Assembly (NCBI GenBank): GCA_028281325.1
Contig: JANQKC010000011.1
Location: 1 to 64,000 of the forward strand
From: Alphaproteobacteria bacterium
GTDB taxonomy: Bacteria; Pseudomonadota; Alphaproteobacteria; UBA8366
DNA length: 64,000 nt
Direction of reading: 5' to 3'
A model generated the notes under the pieces. The model was not told the origin of the DNA and did no database searches. It saw nothing but the letters and a program-made list of their open reading frames with translations. Below are positions 26,082 to 34,860 of the stretch, piece after piece. How positions within the stretch are numbered: position 1 is the stretch's first letter; each line of letters starts with the position of its first letter. Position numbers and translations under genes: made by a program.

Positions 26082-27056
26082 ATGCCCGATTTGATCATCT
26101 TCGCGGAGCCACAAATTGGGTTCGCACCGGCCTTGTTGGACTCGTTCCTCGCTGCGCTCGCCGAACGCCGGTCGTATCGCCGCGTTCGCGTCTGCATCAC
26201 CTCGCGCGACAAACCGCTTTGGCGTCGTCGCGCCCGCTTCTTGATAGGCTATACGGTCAAGGCCCTGTTCAACCGGGATATGCGACGCCGATTCTTCCCG
26301 GACAGCTTCATCACCGTGACCGCGGTCGCCCGGAAACACGGCATCGAGATCGTCGAACCGCCCGATTTCGACGTGAACAATCCGGCCTTCATCCGCAGGT
26401 TACAGGCCGAAACCACGCCGCCGGATGCGCTCAGCTTTGGCTGTTTGCAGATTTGGAGCCCGGCATTGATCGGTTGTTTCCGGCGCGCGGTGAACTATCA
26501 CAACGGATATCTGCCCGACTACAAAGGGCTGTGGGCGACGCGATGGTCCATCTATCGCGGCGAAGCCTATTCCGGATATGCCTTTCACGTGATGGATGCC
26601 GACATCGACACCGGCCCGATCCTATTGCGGGGGCGGGTTCCCGTGCCGCCGGATGCCGATCCTGACGTTATCGAGCGGGCAAAATTGGCGGCCGCCTGCG
26701 GAAACGCCGGGACGGTCCTTGATGCTATCTTTTCTGAAACATCGGAAGCGCAACCACAGCAGGACGACGGGTCGTATTTCTCGCGCCGCGACACGCTTGC
26801 GCTGCAACGAATCGAAGACCCTTCCGCCGTCACCTCGGCGGAGATCCAACGCCGCCTCCGCTGCTTTCCGCCGCTTAAGATCGGATTCGACGGCGACCTG
26901 CTGCCCGTCACGGCCTTGAGGCCGGCCGCCTCCGCGGCGCACCCGCTCGCGTTTACGACCGCCGACGGCATTGCGCTACGGGCAACCCGCCTCAAACACC
27001 TGCCGCCGTGGCTCTACCGATTGGCGCGCCGCTTGGGCTTTCTTCGGGCAGATTGA
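26082..27056 (+). CDS. formyltransferase-fold protein (Fmt/ArnA-like)
   Basis: A 324-aa protein with the formyltransferase N-terminal fold. The catalytic Asn-His pair is in VNYHNGYLPDYKG and the Asp in ADIDTGPIL, the usual Asn-His-Asp triad of 10-formyltetrahydrofolate-dependent transferases. FGCLQIWSPALI and GYAFHVMDADID match the family. The N-terminus is unlike true methionyl-tRNA formyltransferase, and the Fmt C-terminal domain is not evident. The ATG at 26082 is likely, though TTG 26046 and GTG 26061 are in frame. It is convergent with the ThDP enzyme. The acceptor is probably an amino sugar or small molecule. Confidence 0.75.
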   Translation: MPDLIIFAEPQIGFAPALLDSFLAALAERRSYRRVRVCITSRDKPLWRRRARFLIGYTVKALFNRDMRRRFFPDSFITVTAVARKHGIEIVEPPDFDVNNPAFIRRLQAETTPPDALSFGCLQIWSPALIGCFRRAVNYHNGYLPDYKGLWATRWSIYRGEAYSGYAFHVMDADIDTGPILLRGRVPVPPDADPDVIERAKLAAACGNAGTVLDAIFSETSEAQPQQDDGSYFSRRDTLALQRIEDPSAVTSAEIQRRLRCFPPLKIGFDGDLLPVTALRPAASAAHPLAFTTADGIALRATRLKHLPPWLYRLARRLGFLRAD

Positions 27057-27062
27057 GCGGCC

Positions 27063-28694
27063 CTAGAGCCGCGACACCTCGGTCTCCTTGCAGGTGATGA
27101 ACTCCAGCAGCGCGGGCACGCCGTTCTGCGTCTGCTCGATACCGCGCTGGATCGCCGGCACGATGTCTTCCGGCTGCGTGACCCGCTCGCCATACCCGCC
27201 GAAGGCCCGCGCCATCGCCGCGTAATCGCCGGAGATATCGGTGCTGCGGTATTTCTCCGTCGAGACCGGCATGACCTTGAGTTCGATCGCCATCGAAAAA
27301 TTGTTCAACAGGATCGACAGGATGGGGATGCGTTCACGCACCGCCGTCTCGAAGTCCATGCCGGTGAACCCGATCGCCGCATCGCCCCACACGTTGATGC
27401 AGAGCTTGTCGGGACAGGCCAGCTTCGCCCCCATCGCGAGGCCGAGGCCATAGCCGAGCTGCGTGGTCTTGCCCCAACCGATATAGGACAGCGGCGTGGT
27501 CGTCTCCCAGAAGGGCGAGAGCTGGTCGCGCGGGCTGCCCGCATCATGGGTGATGATCGTGTTCGGCCGGTCGACCGTGTTGGCGAGATCGCGCAGCACC
27601 CGATAGGGCGACAGCGGCGTTTCGTCCGAGTCCCGCTTGGGCGCCCATTCGGCGAGCCAGCTTTCCTTGATCGCCGCGATCTCGGTCGGCGTGTCGCCGC
27701 GGTCCCGGTCTTTCCCGCCGGTCGCCGCCTCGGCCTCCGCGATCACCGCATCGAGCGTCAGGCCCGCGTCCCCGACCAACTGGTATTGGCTGACCAGATT
27801 CTTGTTCAGGTCCAGCGGGTCCAGCGTCGCGTGGATGACCGTCTTGCCCTCGGGCATGGTCACGCCGAAATTCGTCGTTGTGAAGCTGCACCCGATGCCG
27901 AAGATGACATCGGCCTTGTCCAGGAACTCCCGCACGGTCTTCGGCATCGCCAAGCCGCCCGAGCCCAGCGACAACGGATGATCCTCCGGGAAGGCGCTCT
28001 TCCCTTCCAGGCTGGTGCAGACGGGGATCGCCAACAGTTCCGCAAGACGCTTCAATTGCGGCCACGCCTTGGCGTAGTGCACGCCCTGCCCCGCATAGAT
28101 CACCGGCCGCTCGGCCTCGATCAGCACCTTGGCCGCTTCCTTCACGGCCTCCGGATCCGGGCCGTATCGGTTCGCGCGCACCGGCGTGTAGTCCAACGCA
28201 CCCTCGAAATCCTCGGGGAAGATATCGGACGGGATCTCGACCAACGCGGGCCGCAGCCGGCCATTGCGCAACTGCGTGAAGGCGCGCCGCATGATGTCGG
28301 GGATTTCCGCCGGCGTGGTGATCGGTTCCGCCGACTTGGTCACATGCTTGAAGTTCAGCGTCGAATTGAAGTTCGGGTCGACATGGGCGATTTTCCGGGC
28401 GTATCCCATGGGCATCACCAGAACCGGCACGGACTCGCCATAGGCCTGCGCCACGCCGCCAAAGGCGTTTTCCGCGCCGGGACCGTGCTGCATGCAGAAG
28501 ACGCCCACCTTCTCGCCGCTGGTCAGGCGCGCGATCGCGTCGGCCATATGCAGGCCGATCCGCTCCTGCCGGACGATCACCGGCCGGATTCCCGCCCGCG
28601 CCGCGTACTCGATGACGTGGTTGACCGGATAGGCCAACAGGATTTCCACACCTTCGCGCTTGAGAATCTCGCAAATCGCTTCCGCCGACTTCAT
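27063..28694 (-). CDS. thiamine diphosphate-requiring enzyme (acetolactate synthase-like)
   Basis: A 543-aa three-domain ThDP enzyme of the acetolactate synthase/decarboxylase superfamily. The activating Glu44 lies in VRQERIGLHMADA. The Mg/ThDP motif starts GDAAIGFTGMDFETAVRERI and ends with LNN. The central nucleotide-like domain has VIYAGQGVHYAKA. The substrate could be a 2-keto acid (decarboxylation or ligation) or a sulfo-aldehyde. No small regulatory subunit is nearby, so branched-chain biosynthesis is unlikely. It reads divergently from hyuAB. Confidence 0.87.
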   Translation of the reverse strand: MKSAEAICEILKREGVEILLAYPVNHVIEYAARAGIRPVIVRQERIGLHMADAIARLTSGEKVGVFCMQHGPGAENAFGGVAQAYGESVPVLVMPMGYARKIAHVDPNFNSTLNFKHVTKSAEPITTPAEIPDIMRRAFTQLRNGRLRPALVEIPSDIFPEDFEGALDYTPVRANRYGPDPEAVKEAAKVLIEAERPVIYAGQGVHYAKAWPQLKRLAELLAIPVCTSLEGKSAFPEDHPLSLGSGGLAMPKTVREFLDKADVIFGIGCSFTTTNFGVTMPEGKTVIHATLDPLDLNKNLVSQYQLVGDAGLTLDAVIAEAEAATGGKDRDRGDTPTEIAAIKESWLAEWAPKRDSDETPLSPYRVLRDLANTVDRPNTIITHDAGSPRDQLSPFWETTTPLSYIGWGKTTQLGYGLGLAMGAKLACPDKLCINVWGDAAIGFTGMDFETAVRERIPILSILLNNFSMAIELKVMPVSTEKYRSTDISGDYAAMARAFGGYGERVTQPEDIVPAIQRGIEQTQNGVPALLEFITCKETEVSRL

Positions 28695-28874
28695 GCTTCC
28701 CTCCTCGATCCGGTCCTATGGTATTCGTTGCCGACAAGCGTACCCGGTTTTTGCGGGCAGTGCGAAACACAGATCGTATTCGCCCGCGATTTGCTCAATC
28801 TCCCGTTTGCCGTATCCTGAAACGGCATCCTGGCCCTTCCCGGCCGCGTCCATGCTTCGAAGAGATGGCATTCC

Positions 28875-30920
28875 ATGGCGTATCGCGTCGGCGTCGATAT
28901 CGGCGGCACCTTCATCGATTTCTGCGTCTTCGATACGGCGACATGGGAGCTATCGACGCTGAAGGTGCTCACCACCCCGGCCGATCCGGGCGCAGAAGTG
29001 ATCGAAGGGATGCGCCGCCTGTCCGAGAAATACGGGATCGATCCGGCGGCGGTCGAGAGCTTCATCCACGGCACCACGGTCGGCGTTAACACGGTCATCC
29101 AACGCAAGGGCGCCAGGATGGCGCTGTTCACGACGGAAAATTTCTCCGACGTGCTGGAGGTCGCCCGCCTGCGCATGCCCGAATCCTACAGCCTGTTTTC
29201 GACCCGGCCGGAACCGTTGATCACCCGCGACCGGGTCTTCGGCCTGAAAGAGCGCATCCGCGCCGACGGCAGCATTCATACGCCACTCGACCCCGGGAGC
29301 GTGCGCGATGCATTGGATCGGGCGACGGCGGGCGGCGTCGAGGGCGTGATCGTCTCGCTCCTGCACGGCTGGCGCAACCCGGCGCATGAAGAACAAGTGG
29401 CGGACATCCTTCGCCGGGAAGCGCCCGACCTTTTCGTCTTCACCTCGCATGAAATCTGGCCGGTTATCCGCGAATATGAGCGGACCACGACGGCGATCAT
29501 CAACGGCTATGTCCATCCGCGGGTCGCGGCGTATCTCGGCTCCCTACAAGACGCGCTGAAGGAGAGCGGCGTCACCGCCGAACCGCTCGTCACGAAATCG
29601 AACGGCGGCGTCATGAGCGCCGAGCTCGGCAAGACCTCCTGCGTCAACATGGTGCTGTCGGGTACCGCTTCGGGCGTCATCGGCGGCGCGTTCGTCGCCC
29701 GGTCCTGCGGTGTCGAGAACGCGATCACGCTGGATATCGGCGGCACCAGCGCCGACGTCGCCGTGGTGATCGACGGCGCGCCGCAATACGGCATGGGCGA
29801 GAAGATCGGCGAGTTCCCGCTTTACATCCCGTCCGTCTCGGTCACGTCGATCGGCGACGGCGGCGGATCGATCGCGCGCGTGGATGACTTCGGCGTGCTG
29901 AAGGTCGGACCGGAAAGCGCCGGCTCCGACCCCGGCCCCGCCTGCTACGGGCAAGGCGGCGACCAGCCGACCATCACCGACGCCTTCGCCGTCTGCGGCT
30001 TCCTCGGCCACCATGCCCTCGCCTATGAGTCGGTAAGCCTCGACATGGACAAGGCGCGCGCGGCGGTCGGCACGCTTGCCAGGCGGTTAGACCGCAGCGT
30101 CGAGGAAACCGCCGAGGCGATCATCCAAGTCACCGTGTCCAGCATGTATATGGAGATCAACAAGCTCACCGCGCGCTACGGGATCGATCTGCGCGACTTC
30201 GCGCTCGTCACCTTCGGCGGCGCGGGTCCCATGCTCGGTTGTTTCCTGGCCAAGGAACTCCATATGCGGCAGGTCGTCATCCCGACGACGCCCGGCGTGA
30301 CCAGCGCCCTCGGCGGACTAGTCGCCGATATCCGGAACGACTTCGTCAAGACCGTCTTCGCCACCGCGGCCGACGCCATCGGCTCCATACCCGCGGACTT
30401 CGAGGAATTGTCGGCGCGCGCGCTGGACTGGCTGCACAGCGAACAGCATCATGCGGGCACGCATACGCTGCACCCTTCCGCGGACATGCGGTACACCGGA
30501 CAGTCCTTCGAGATCGAGGTGCCGCTCGACCCGGACTGGCTCGTCAACGGCAACCTGGCCGCCATACTCGACGCCTTTCACCGGCGTCACGACGAGGTCT
30601 ACGCCTTCAGCGATTCCGACGCGGAGGTGCAGATCATGAACCTTCGGCTGGTCGTCGCCGGCGCCATCGAGAAGCCCACGTTGAAAGCACTGCCGCCTGC
30701 CGACGGTCCGGCCGATCCGGTGCGCGATGTCCAGGTCTGGTTCGGAGGCGAGCAGATTACCGTGCCGCTCTACGAACGCGACCGGCTCCGTGCCGGGCAA
30801 ACGCTCGCGGGTCCCGCCGTCATCGCGCAATCGGATACGACGAGCTGCATCCCCGACGGGTTCATGGGCACGGTGGATGCGCACGGCAGCATCATTCTCG
30901 CGTTGCAGGAGGTGTCCTGA
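28875..30920 (+). CDS. hyuA: hydantoinase A/5-oxoprolinase family protein
   Basis: A 681-aa ATP-dependent cyclic-amide hydrolase A subunit (N-methylhydantoinase/oxoprolinase/acetone carboxylase beta family). The N-terminal phosphate-binding motif is VGVDIGGTFIDF (5-16), FIHGTTVGVNTVIQRKGA and ITLDIGGTSADVAVV follow, and SVTSIGDGGGSIARVDD is a strongly conserved HyuA segment. The B-subunit gene begins one base after its stop, so the pair is an obligate complex. The substrate is probably an N-substituted hydantoin or oxoproline-like lactam. A ketone carboxylation role would need a gamma subunit, not seen. Confidence 0.92.
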   Translation: MAYRVGVDIGGTFIDFCVFDTATWELSTLKVLTTPADPGAEVIEGMRRLSEKYGIDPAAVESFIHGTTVGVNTVIQRKGARMALFTTENFSDVLEVARLRMPESYSLFSTRPEPLITRDRVFGLKERIRADGSIHTPLDPGSVRDALDRATAGGVEGVIVSLLHGWRNPAHEEQVADILRREAPDLFVFTSHEIWPVIREYERTTTAIINGYVHPRVAAYLGSLQDALKESGVTAEPLVTKSNGGVMSAELGKTSCVNMVLSGTASGVIGGAFVARSCGVENAITLDIGGTSADVAVVIDGAPQYGMGEKIGEFPLYIPSVSVTSIGDGGGSIARVDDFGVLKVGPESAGSDPGPACYGQGGDQPTITDAFAVCGFLGHHALAYESVSLDMDKARAAVGTLARRLDRSVEETAEAIIQVTVSSMYMEINKLTARYGIDLRDFALVTFGGAGPMLGCFLAKELHMRQVVIPTTPGVTSALGGLVADIRNDFVKTVFATAADAIGSIPADFEELSARALDWLHSEQHHAGTHTLHPSADMRYTGQSFEIEVPLDPDWLVNGNLAAILDAFHRRHDEVYAFSDSDAEVQIMNLRLVVAGAIEKPTLKALPPADGPADPVRDVQVWFGGEQITVPLYERDRLRAGQTLAGPAVIAQSDTTSCIPDGFMGTVDAHGSIILALQEVS

Positions 30921-30921
30921 G

Positions 30922-32910
30922 ATGGCGATCGATAAGGTAACGCTCGAAATCCTCTCCAACCATTGCCGCGCCGCGACCGAGAGCATGGCCTACACGCTGT
31001 ACCGGACGGCGCATTCCACCTTCGTGAAGGAAACCGAAGATTTCACCATCGCCCTGATTACTCCCGCGGGGAAGACCTTCGCCATCCCGCTCGACTTGGG
31101 TGCGACCTGGTTCCCCGGGCTCGATTACCGCAATGTGCTCGATATGGTCGACGGCGGCTACGAAGAAGGCGACATCGCCTTTACCAACGACCCCTATAGC
31201 GGATATGTGGCAACCCATTCGCCCGACCTACATTTGTGGAAACCGATCTTCCATGACGGCGAACTTGTGGCGTTTTCCTCCGGGCATATCCACAACACCG
31301 ATATCGGCGGCGCGGTGCCCGCAAGCCTGTCGCGCAGCCTGGTCGAGATCCATCAGGAAGGCATCCGCTTCGCACCCTGCAAGCTGTACAAGCGCGGAGA
31401 GCTGAACCGCGAACTGCTGGACGTGATGATGACCAACGTGCGCCAGCCGGAACAGAACTGGGGCGACCTGAAAGCCTTCGTCGGCGCGATGAATACCGGC
31501 GAACGCAAAGTCAAGGAGATGGTCGCCAAGTTCGGCGTCGAGACCTTCCATCAAGGCGTCGAAGACCTGATGGACTACGCCGAGCATCAAGCGCGCGAAA
31601 TCCTCCGCGGCATGCCGGACGGGGCGTATTTCTTCTCCGACTACACGGATGAGGATTCCGAGAGCGAGCGCAATCCGTGCCGGTTGGCGCTCACCCTCAC
31701 CATCGACGGCGATAGCGCAACGCTGGACTTCACCGGGTCGGACCCGCAACTCACGTCGTCGATCAACGTGCCGACCGGCGGTTACGCGCACCACACGCTG
31801 ATGCTGGTGGGCGTCTATTACGTGCTCTACACGCTAAACCCGAACATCATGCTGAACTGCGGGCTGACCCGCCCCTTCACCTGCATCCTGCCGAAGGGCA
31901 CCGTGGTGAACCCGGAATTTCCCGCCGCCGTCGGCATGCGGAGCCTGACCTGCGGACGGTTGCGCAGTCTGGTCTTCGGCGCGTTCAGCCTCGCCATTCC
32001 CGAGCGCATGCCCGCCGCCCCCGCCGGGTCCAGTTCGATCGTCAACGTGATGACCACGGACAACACGAGCGGCCGGCGCATCATTGCCGCGATCGATCCC
32101 GTCGTCGGGGGCGCGGGCGGCATGCCGCATGCGGACGGGCCCGATGGGTCCGGCGCGGACGCGTCCTACCTGAAGAACACGCCGGTCGAGTTGATCGAAG
32201 CCGAAGTCCCCATCGAAATCATGCGCTACGGCCTGTCGCCCGATTCCGGCGGCGCGGGCGAGAATCGCGGCGGGCTCGGCACCTGGCTGGAATTCAAGGT
32301 GTTCTCGCCGGGGACCCGGATCACCGCGCGCAACCGCGACCGCACCCGCTTCCGCCCCTGGGGTATCCTCGGCGGCAAGGCGGGCCGGCCGTCCAACTTC
32401 ATCCGCAACCCGGACACGCCAGAGGAGGAAATCCTCGGTAACCGGGACACACTGACCGCCGAACCCGGCGACGTGCTGCGTTTCTACGGCCCCGGCGGCG
32501 GCGGACGCGGCGACCCGCTGGACCGCGACCCCAAACGGGTCTTGCGCGACGTGGAACGGGGCTGCGTGTCGATGCACGCGGCGCGCGCAGACTATGGCGT
32601 GGTGATCGCCGACGGTGCCGTGAACGCCGCCGAAACCGAATCGCTGCGCGCGGATTTACGCGCCGCCGCCCGGCCGAGCGGGCATTTCGACTTTGGGCCG
32701 GAACGCGAGGACTATGAGAAACACTGGTCGCGCGACGCCTATGACGCGTTGACGGAAATCCTCGCAAACCTGCCCGTCCATTGGCGTTTCTTCGTGAAAT
32801 CCCGCATCTTCGACGCCATGAACGCCGCCGATCGCGGCGGGGCGGAAACCGTACGCGCGGCCTTCGCCGAGATAGCGGAAGACCATCCGCAAATTCGGCA
32901 GTATGAATAG
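30922..32910 (+). CDS. hyuB: hydantoinase B/5-oxoprolinase family protein
   Basis: A 662-aa B subunit. Its family core includes the N-terminal DKVTLEILSNHCRAATESMA, a GDIAFTNDPYSG segment, AFSSGHIHNTDIGG, and the Gly-rich C-terminal FYGPGGGGRGDPLDRDP loop found in all HyuB proteins. The ATG at 30922 is one base after the hyuA stop, so translation is coupled and GGAGG lies inside the hyuA end. With HyuA it forms the ATP-dependent amidohydrolase. A conserved SPDSGGAGENRGG stretch is present. The long C-terminal extension after residue 560 is less conserved. Confidence 0.93.
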   Translation: MAIDKVTLEILSNHCRAATESMAYTLYRTAHSTFVKETEDFTIALITPAGKTFAIPLDLGATWFPGLDYRNVLDMVDGGYEEGDIAFTNDPYSGYVATHSPDLHLWKPIFHDGELVAFSSGHIHNTDIGGAVPASLSRSLVEIHQEGIRFAPCKLYKRGELNRELLDVMMTNVRQPEQNWGDLKAFVGAMNTGERKVKEMVAKFGVETFHQGVEDLMDYAEHQAREILRGMPDGAYFFSDYTDEDSESERNPCRLALTLTIDGDSATLDFTGSDPQLTSSINVPTGGYAHHTLMLVGVYYVLYTLNPNIMLNCGLTRPFTCILPKGTVVNPEFPAAVGMRSLTCGRLRSLVFGAFSLAIPERMPAAPAGSSSIVNVMTTDNTSGRRIIAAIDPVVGGAGGMPHADGPDGSGADASYLKNTPVELIEAEVPIEIMRYGLSPDSGGAGENRGGLGTWLEFKVFSPGTRITARNRDRTRFRPWGILGGKAGRPSNFIRNPDTPEEEILGNRDTLTAEPGDVLRFYGPGGGGRGDPLDRDPKRVLRDVERGCVSMHAARADYGVVIADGAVNAAETESLRADLRAAARPSGHFDFGPEREDYEKHWSRDAYDALTEILANLPVHWRFFVKSRIFDAMNAADRGGAETVRAAFAEIAEDHPQIRQYE

Positions 32911-33006
32911 CCGATCAATTCGGTTCTTCGAGCCTGTTCACCGCTTCATGCCAACCGCACGCTGCCTGCTGGCGTTCCGGCACATCGACCAAAGGATACT
33001 GCACAC

Positions 33007-33975
33007 GTGGATTTCACCCTAGCCGCGCAGAATTTGATTTCGCCGCCGGTGCTGTTCTTCGCCCTGGGCGTTTTCGCTGCGCTGGCGCGTTCCGAACTGG
33101 CGATACCGGAAGCCGTCGCCAAGGCCTTGTCGCTCTATCTCATGCTCGCAATCGGCTTCAAGGGCGGCGTCGCCGCGGGCGAGCACGGATTGGGCTTGGA
33201 TCTGCTCACCGTTATCGGGGCGGCCGTGGCCCTCAGTTTCGTCATTCCACTGATCGCCTTTGCGCTGCTGCGAACGACGACCAGGCTGAGCCAAGTCGAT
33301 CAGGCAGCCATTGCGGCGCATTACGGGTCGATCTCCATCGTCACCTTTATCGCCGCGACCGCAGCCCTGAACGCAGCCTCGATCACCTATCCCGGTATCA
33401 TGGTGGCGGCGGCCGCCGCGATGGAGGTGCCCGCCATCATTACCGCCCTATGGCTGGCGCGCCGCGGCCGGCAGAACGGCAGCCAGCAACAGCCGACACC
33501 CTGGCGCGAAGTGGTGCTGAACGGGTCCGTCGTCCTGCTGATCGGGGCCTTCGCCGTCGGCATGGCGACCGGCGAACGCGGTTACGAGGACGTCGCCCCC
33601 TTCATCGTCGACCCTTTCAAAGGCGTTCTGTGCCTGTTCCTGCTGGACATGGGACTCGTTGCCGGTCGGGAATTGCGGCATGTCGCCAGAACCCTGTCCC
33701 CCGCGCTGCTTGTCTTCGGCCTTTACATGCCAATGGTCGGCGGCGTGCTCGGGGCGCTGGCGGCGCTGCTGATCGGACTGGATCGCGGCGGCATCGCCAT
33801 TCTATCCGTCCTGACGGCCAGCGCGTCCTACATCGCGGTGCCGGCCGCGATGCGCCTGGCGCTGCCGGAGGCAAAACCGTCGCTCTACCTCACGCTGTCG
33901 CTGGCGGTAACATTTCCGTTCAACCTGACAATTGGCATACCATTTTACATTGCACTGGCCGGTTGGCTTTCCTAG
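33007..33975 (+). CDS. sodium-dependent bicarbonate transporter family permease (SbtA-like)
   Basis: A 322-aa protein with about ten hydrophobic segments in an inverted repeat, belonging to the SbtA/DUF897 family. The SLYLMLAIGFKGGVAAGEHG and LCLFLLDMGLVAGRELR pair, and AAHYGSISIVTFIAATAAL versus LTASASYIAVPAAMRLALP, mark the two repeats. The start is GTG at 33007. Cyanobacterial SbtA takes up bicarbonate with Na+. The following P-II-like gene, ten bases on, is its usual regulator. Confidence 0.9.
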   Translation: MDFTLAAQNLISPPVLFFALGVFAALARSELAIPEAVAKALSLYLMLAIGFKGGVAAGEHGLGLDLLTVIGAAVALSFVIPLIAFALLRTTTRLSQVDQAAIAAHYGSISIVTFIAATAALNAASITYPGIMVAAAAAMEVPAIITALWLARRGRQNGSQQQPTPWREVVLNGSVVLLIGAFAVGMATGERGYEDVAPFIVDPFKGVLCLFLLDMGLVAGRELRHVARTLSPALLVFGLYMPMVGGVLGALAALLIGLDRGGIAILSVLTASASYIAVPAAMRLALPEAKPSLYLTLSLAVTFPFNLTIGIPFYIALAGWLS

Positions 33976-33985
33976 GAGCCTTGTC

Positions 33986-34306
33986 ATGGACGCTTACAAG
34001 ACCTACCCGAAGAAGCGACTGTCGATCATCATCGAAGCGCCGTACCTGAGCCGCTTGCTGGAGAGTTTGGATAGCCTGGAGGTGCCCGGTTACACGGTGC
34101 TCCCGGCCCTGGGCGGTAAGGGTCAGGCCGGGTCATGGCGGCGCGACTCCTTGTCCTCGGATGCGGGCCGCATGGTCCAGGTCATCCTTATCCTGGATGC
34201 CGAGAAGGTCGCCGCGATCCTCAAACTGGTGCGCAAGGTCCTGGACCGCCAGATGGGCATCGTTACACTGTCCGATGTCGAAGTCTTGCGGCCGGATTCC
34301 TTCTAA
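33986..34306 (+). CDS. P-II-like regulator SbtB
   Basis: A 106-aa ferredoxin-fold protein starting MDAYKTYPKKRLSIIIEAPY, with EVPGYTVLPALGGKGQAGSW, GRMVQVILILDAEKVAAIL and a short C-terminus ending EVLRPDSF. It resembles SbtB, the trimeric P-II-like protein that binds adenine nucleotides and gates SbtA. The extended CGPxGC redox loop of some cyanobacterial SbtB is absent. TAGGAG precedes the ATG, and the start is ten bases after the sbtA-like stop. Confidence 0.83.
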   Translation: MDAYKTYPKKRLSIIIEAPYLSRLLESLDSLEVPGYTVLPALGGKGQAGSWRRDSLSSDAGRMVQVILILDAEKVAAILKLVRKVLDRQMGIVTLSDVEVLRPDSF

Positions 34307-34425
34307 TTTCCGGATTTCAATGCAAACCGTCCCAACCCCGCACGGTGAACCGGAACCGCTGTTCGGCCGGCGTTTCACCAAGCGATAAATAAAGTGCGAG
34401 AATTCGAGCGGCATAGGAGTTCGGT

Positions 34426-34821
34426 ATGGTTAGAGCGGTAAACATCAAGGACGAGCTCGGCAAACTCCCCATCCTTAACGCTCGGGGGCCGGACACGTCG
34501 GAGACCGAGGCGGCGGCCGCCTTTGCCAATCTCGGCGCGTTCCGCGACGGCGCGATCTTCGTTGGCAGCTTCGATGGGGAATCGCCCTGGGAAAGACACG
34601 GCAAGGGAGACGAACTCGTCCATGTGCTGGATGGATCGGCAACGCTGACCGTCATGACGGAAAACGGCCCGCAAAGCATGGAAATGGCTGCAGGCACGAT
34701 CGCCATCGTGCCGAAAGGTCATTGGCACCGTTTCAACGCGCCGGACGGCGTTACCCTGCTGACCGCAACACCGCAACCGACGGACCATACCTTTGCCGAC
34801 GACCCGCGGACCGAAGACTAG
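34426..34821 (+). CDS. cupin-domain protein
   Basis: A 131-aa single cupin barrel. Motif 1 reads FDGESPWERHGKGDELVHVLDGSA, with the metal-type histidines and Glu partially retained, and motif 2 is PKGHWHRFNAPDG. TAGGAG lies about seven bases before the ATG. It is separated from sbtB by 119 bases with no obvious terminator. Its function may be sugar isomerase-like or regulatory. No specific family is assigned. Confidence 0.8.
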   Translation: MVRAVNIKDELGKLPILNARGPDTSETEAAAAFANLGAFRDGAIFVGSFDGESPWERHGKGDELVHVLDGSATLTVMTENGPQSMEMAAGTIAIVPKGHWHRFNAPDGVTLLTATPQPTDHTFADDPRTED

Positions 34822-34860
34822 CATCGGGGGTGCAGCGCGGTCGTGATGCCGTGAACGGCG

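Noticed and set aside
33932..33946. A further TTGGCATACCATTTT resembling the GntR operators.
   Set aside because: It lies inside the SbtA-like coding sequence near its end, far from the regulon, and its bases encode the conserved IGIPFY residues. It is probably coincidence.
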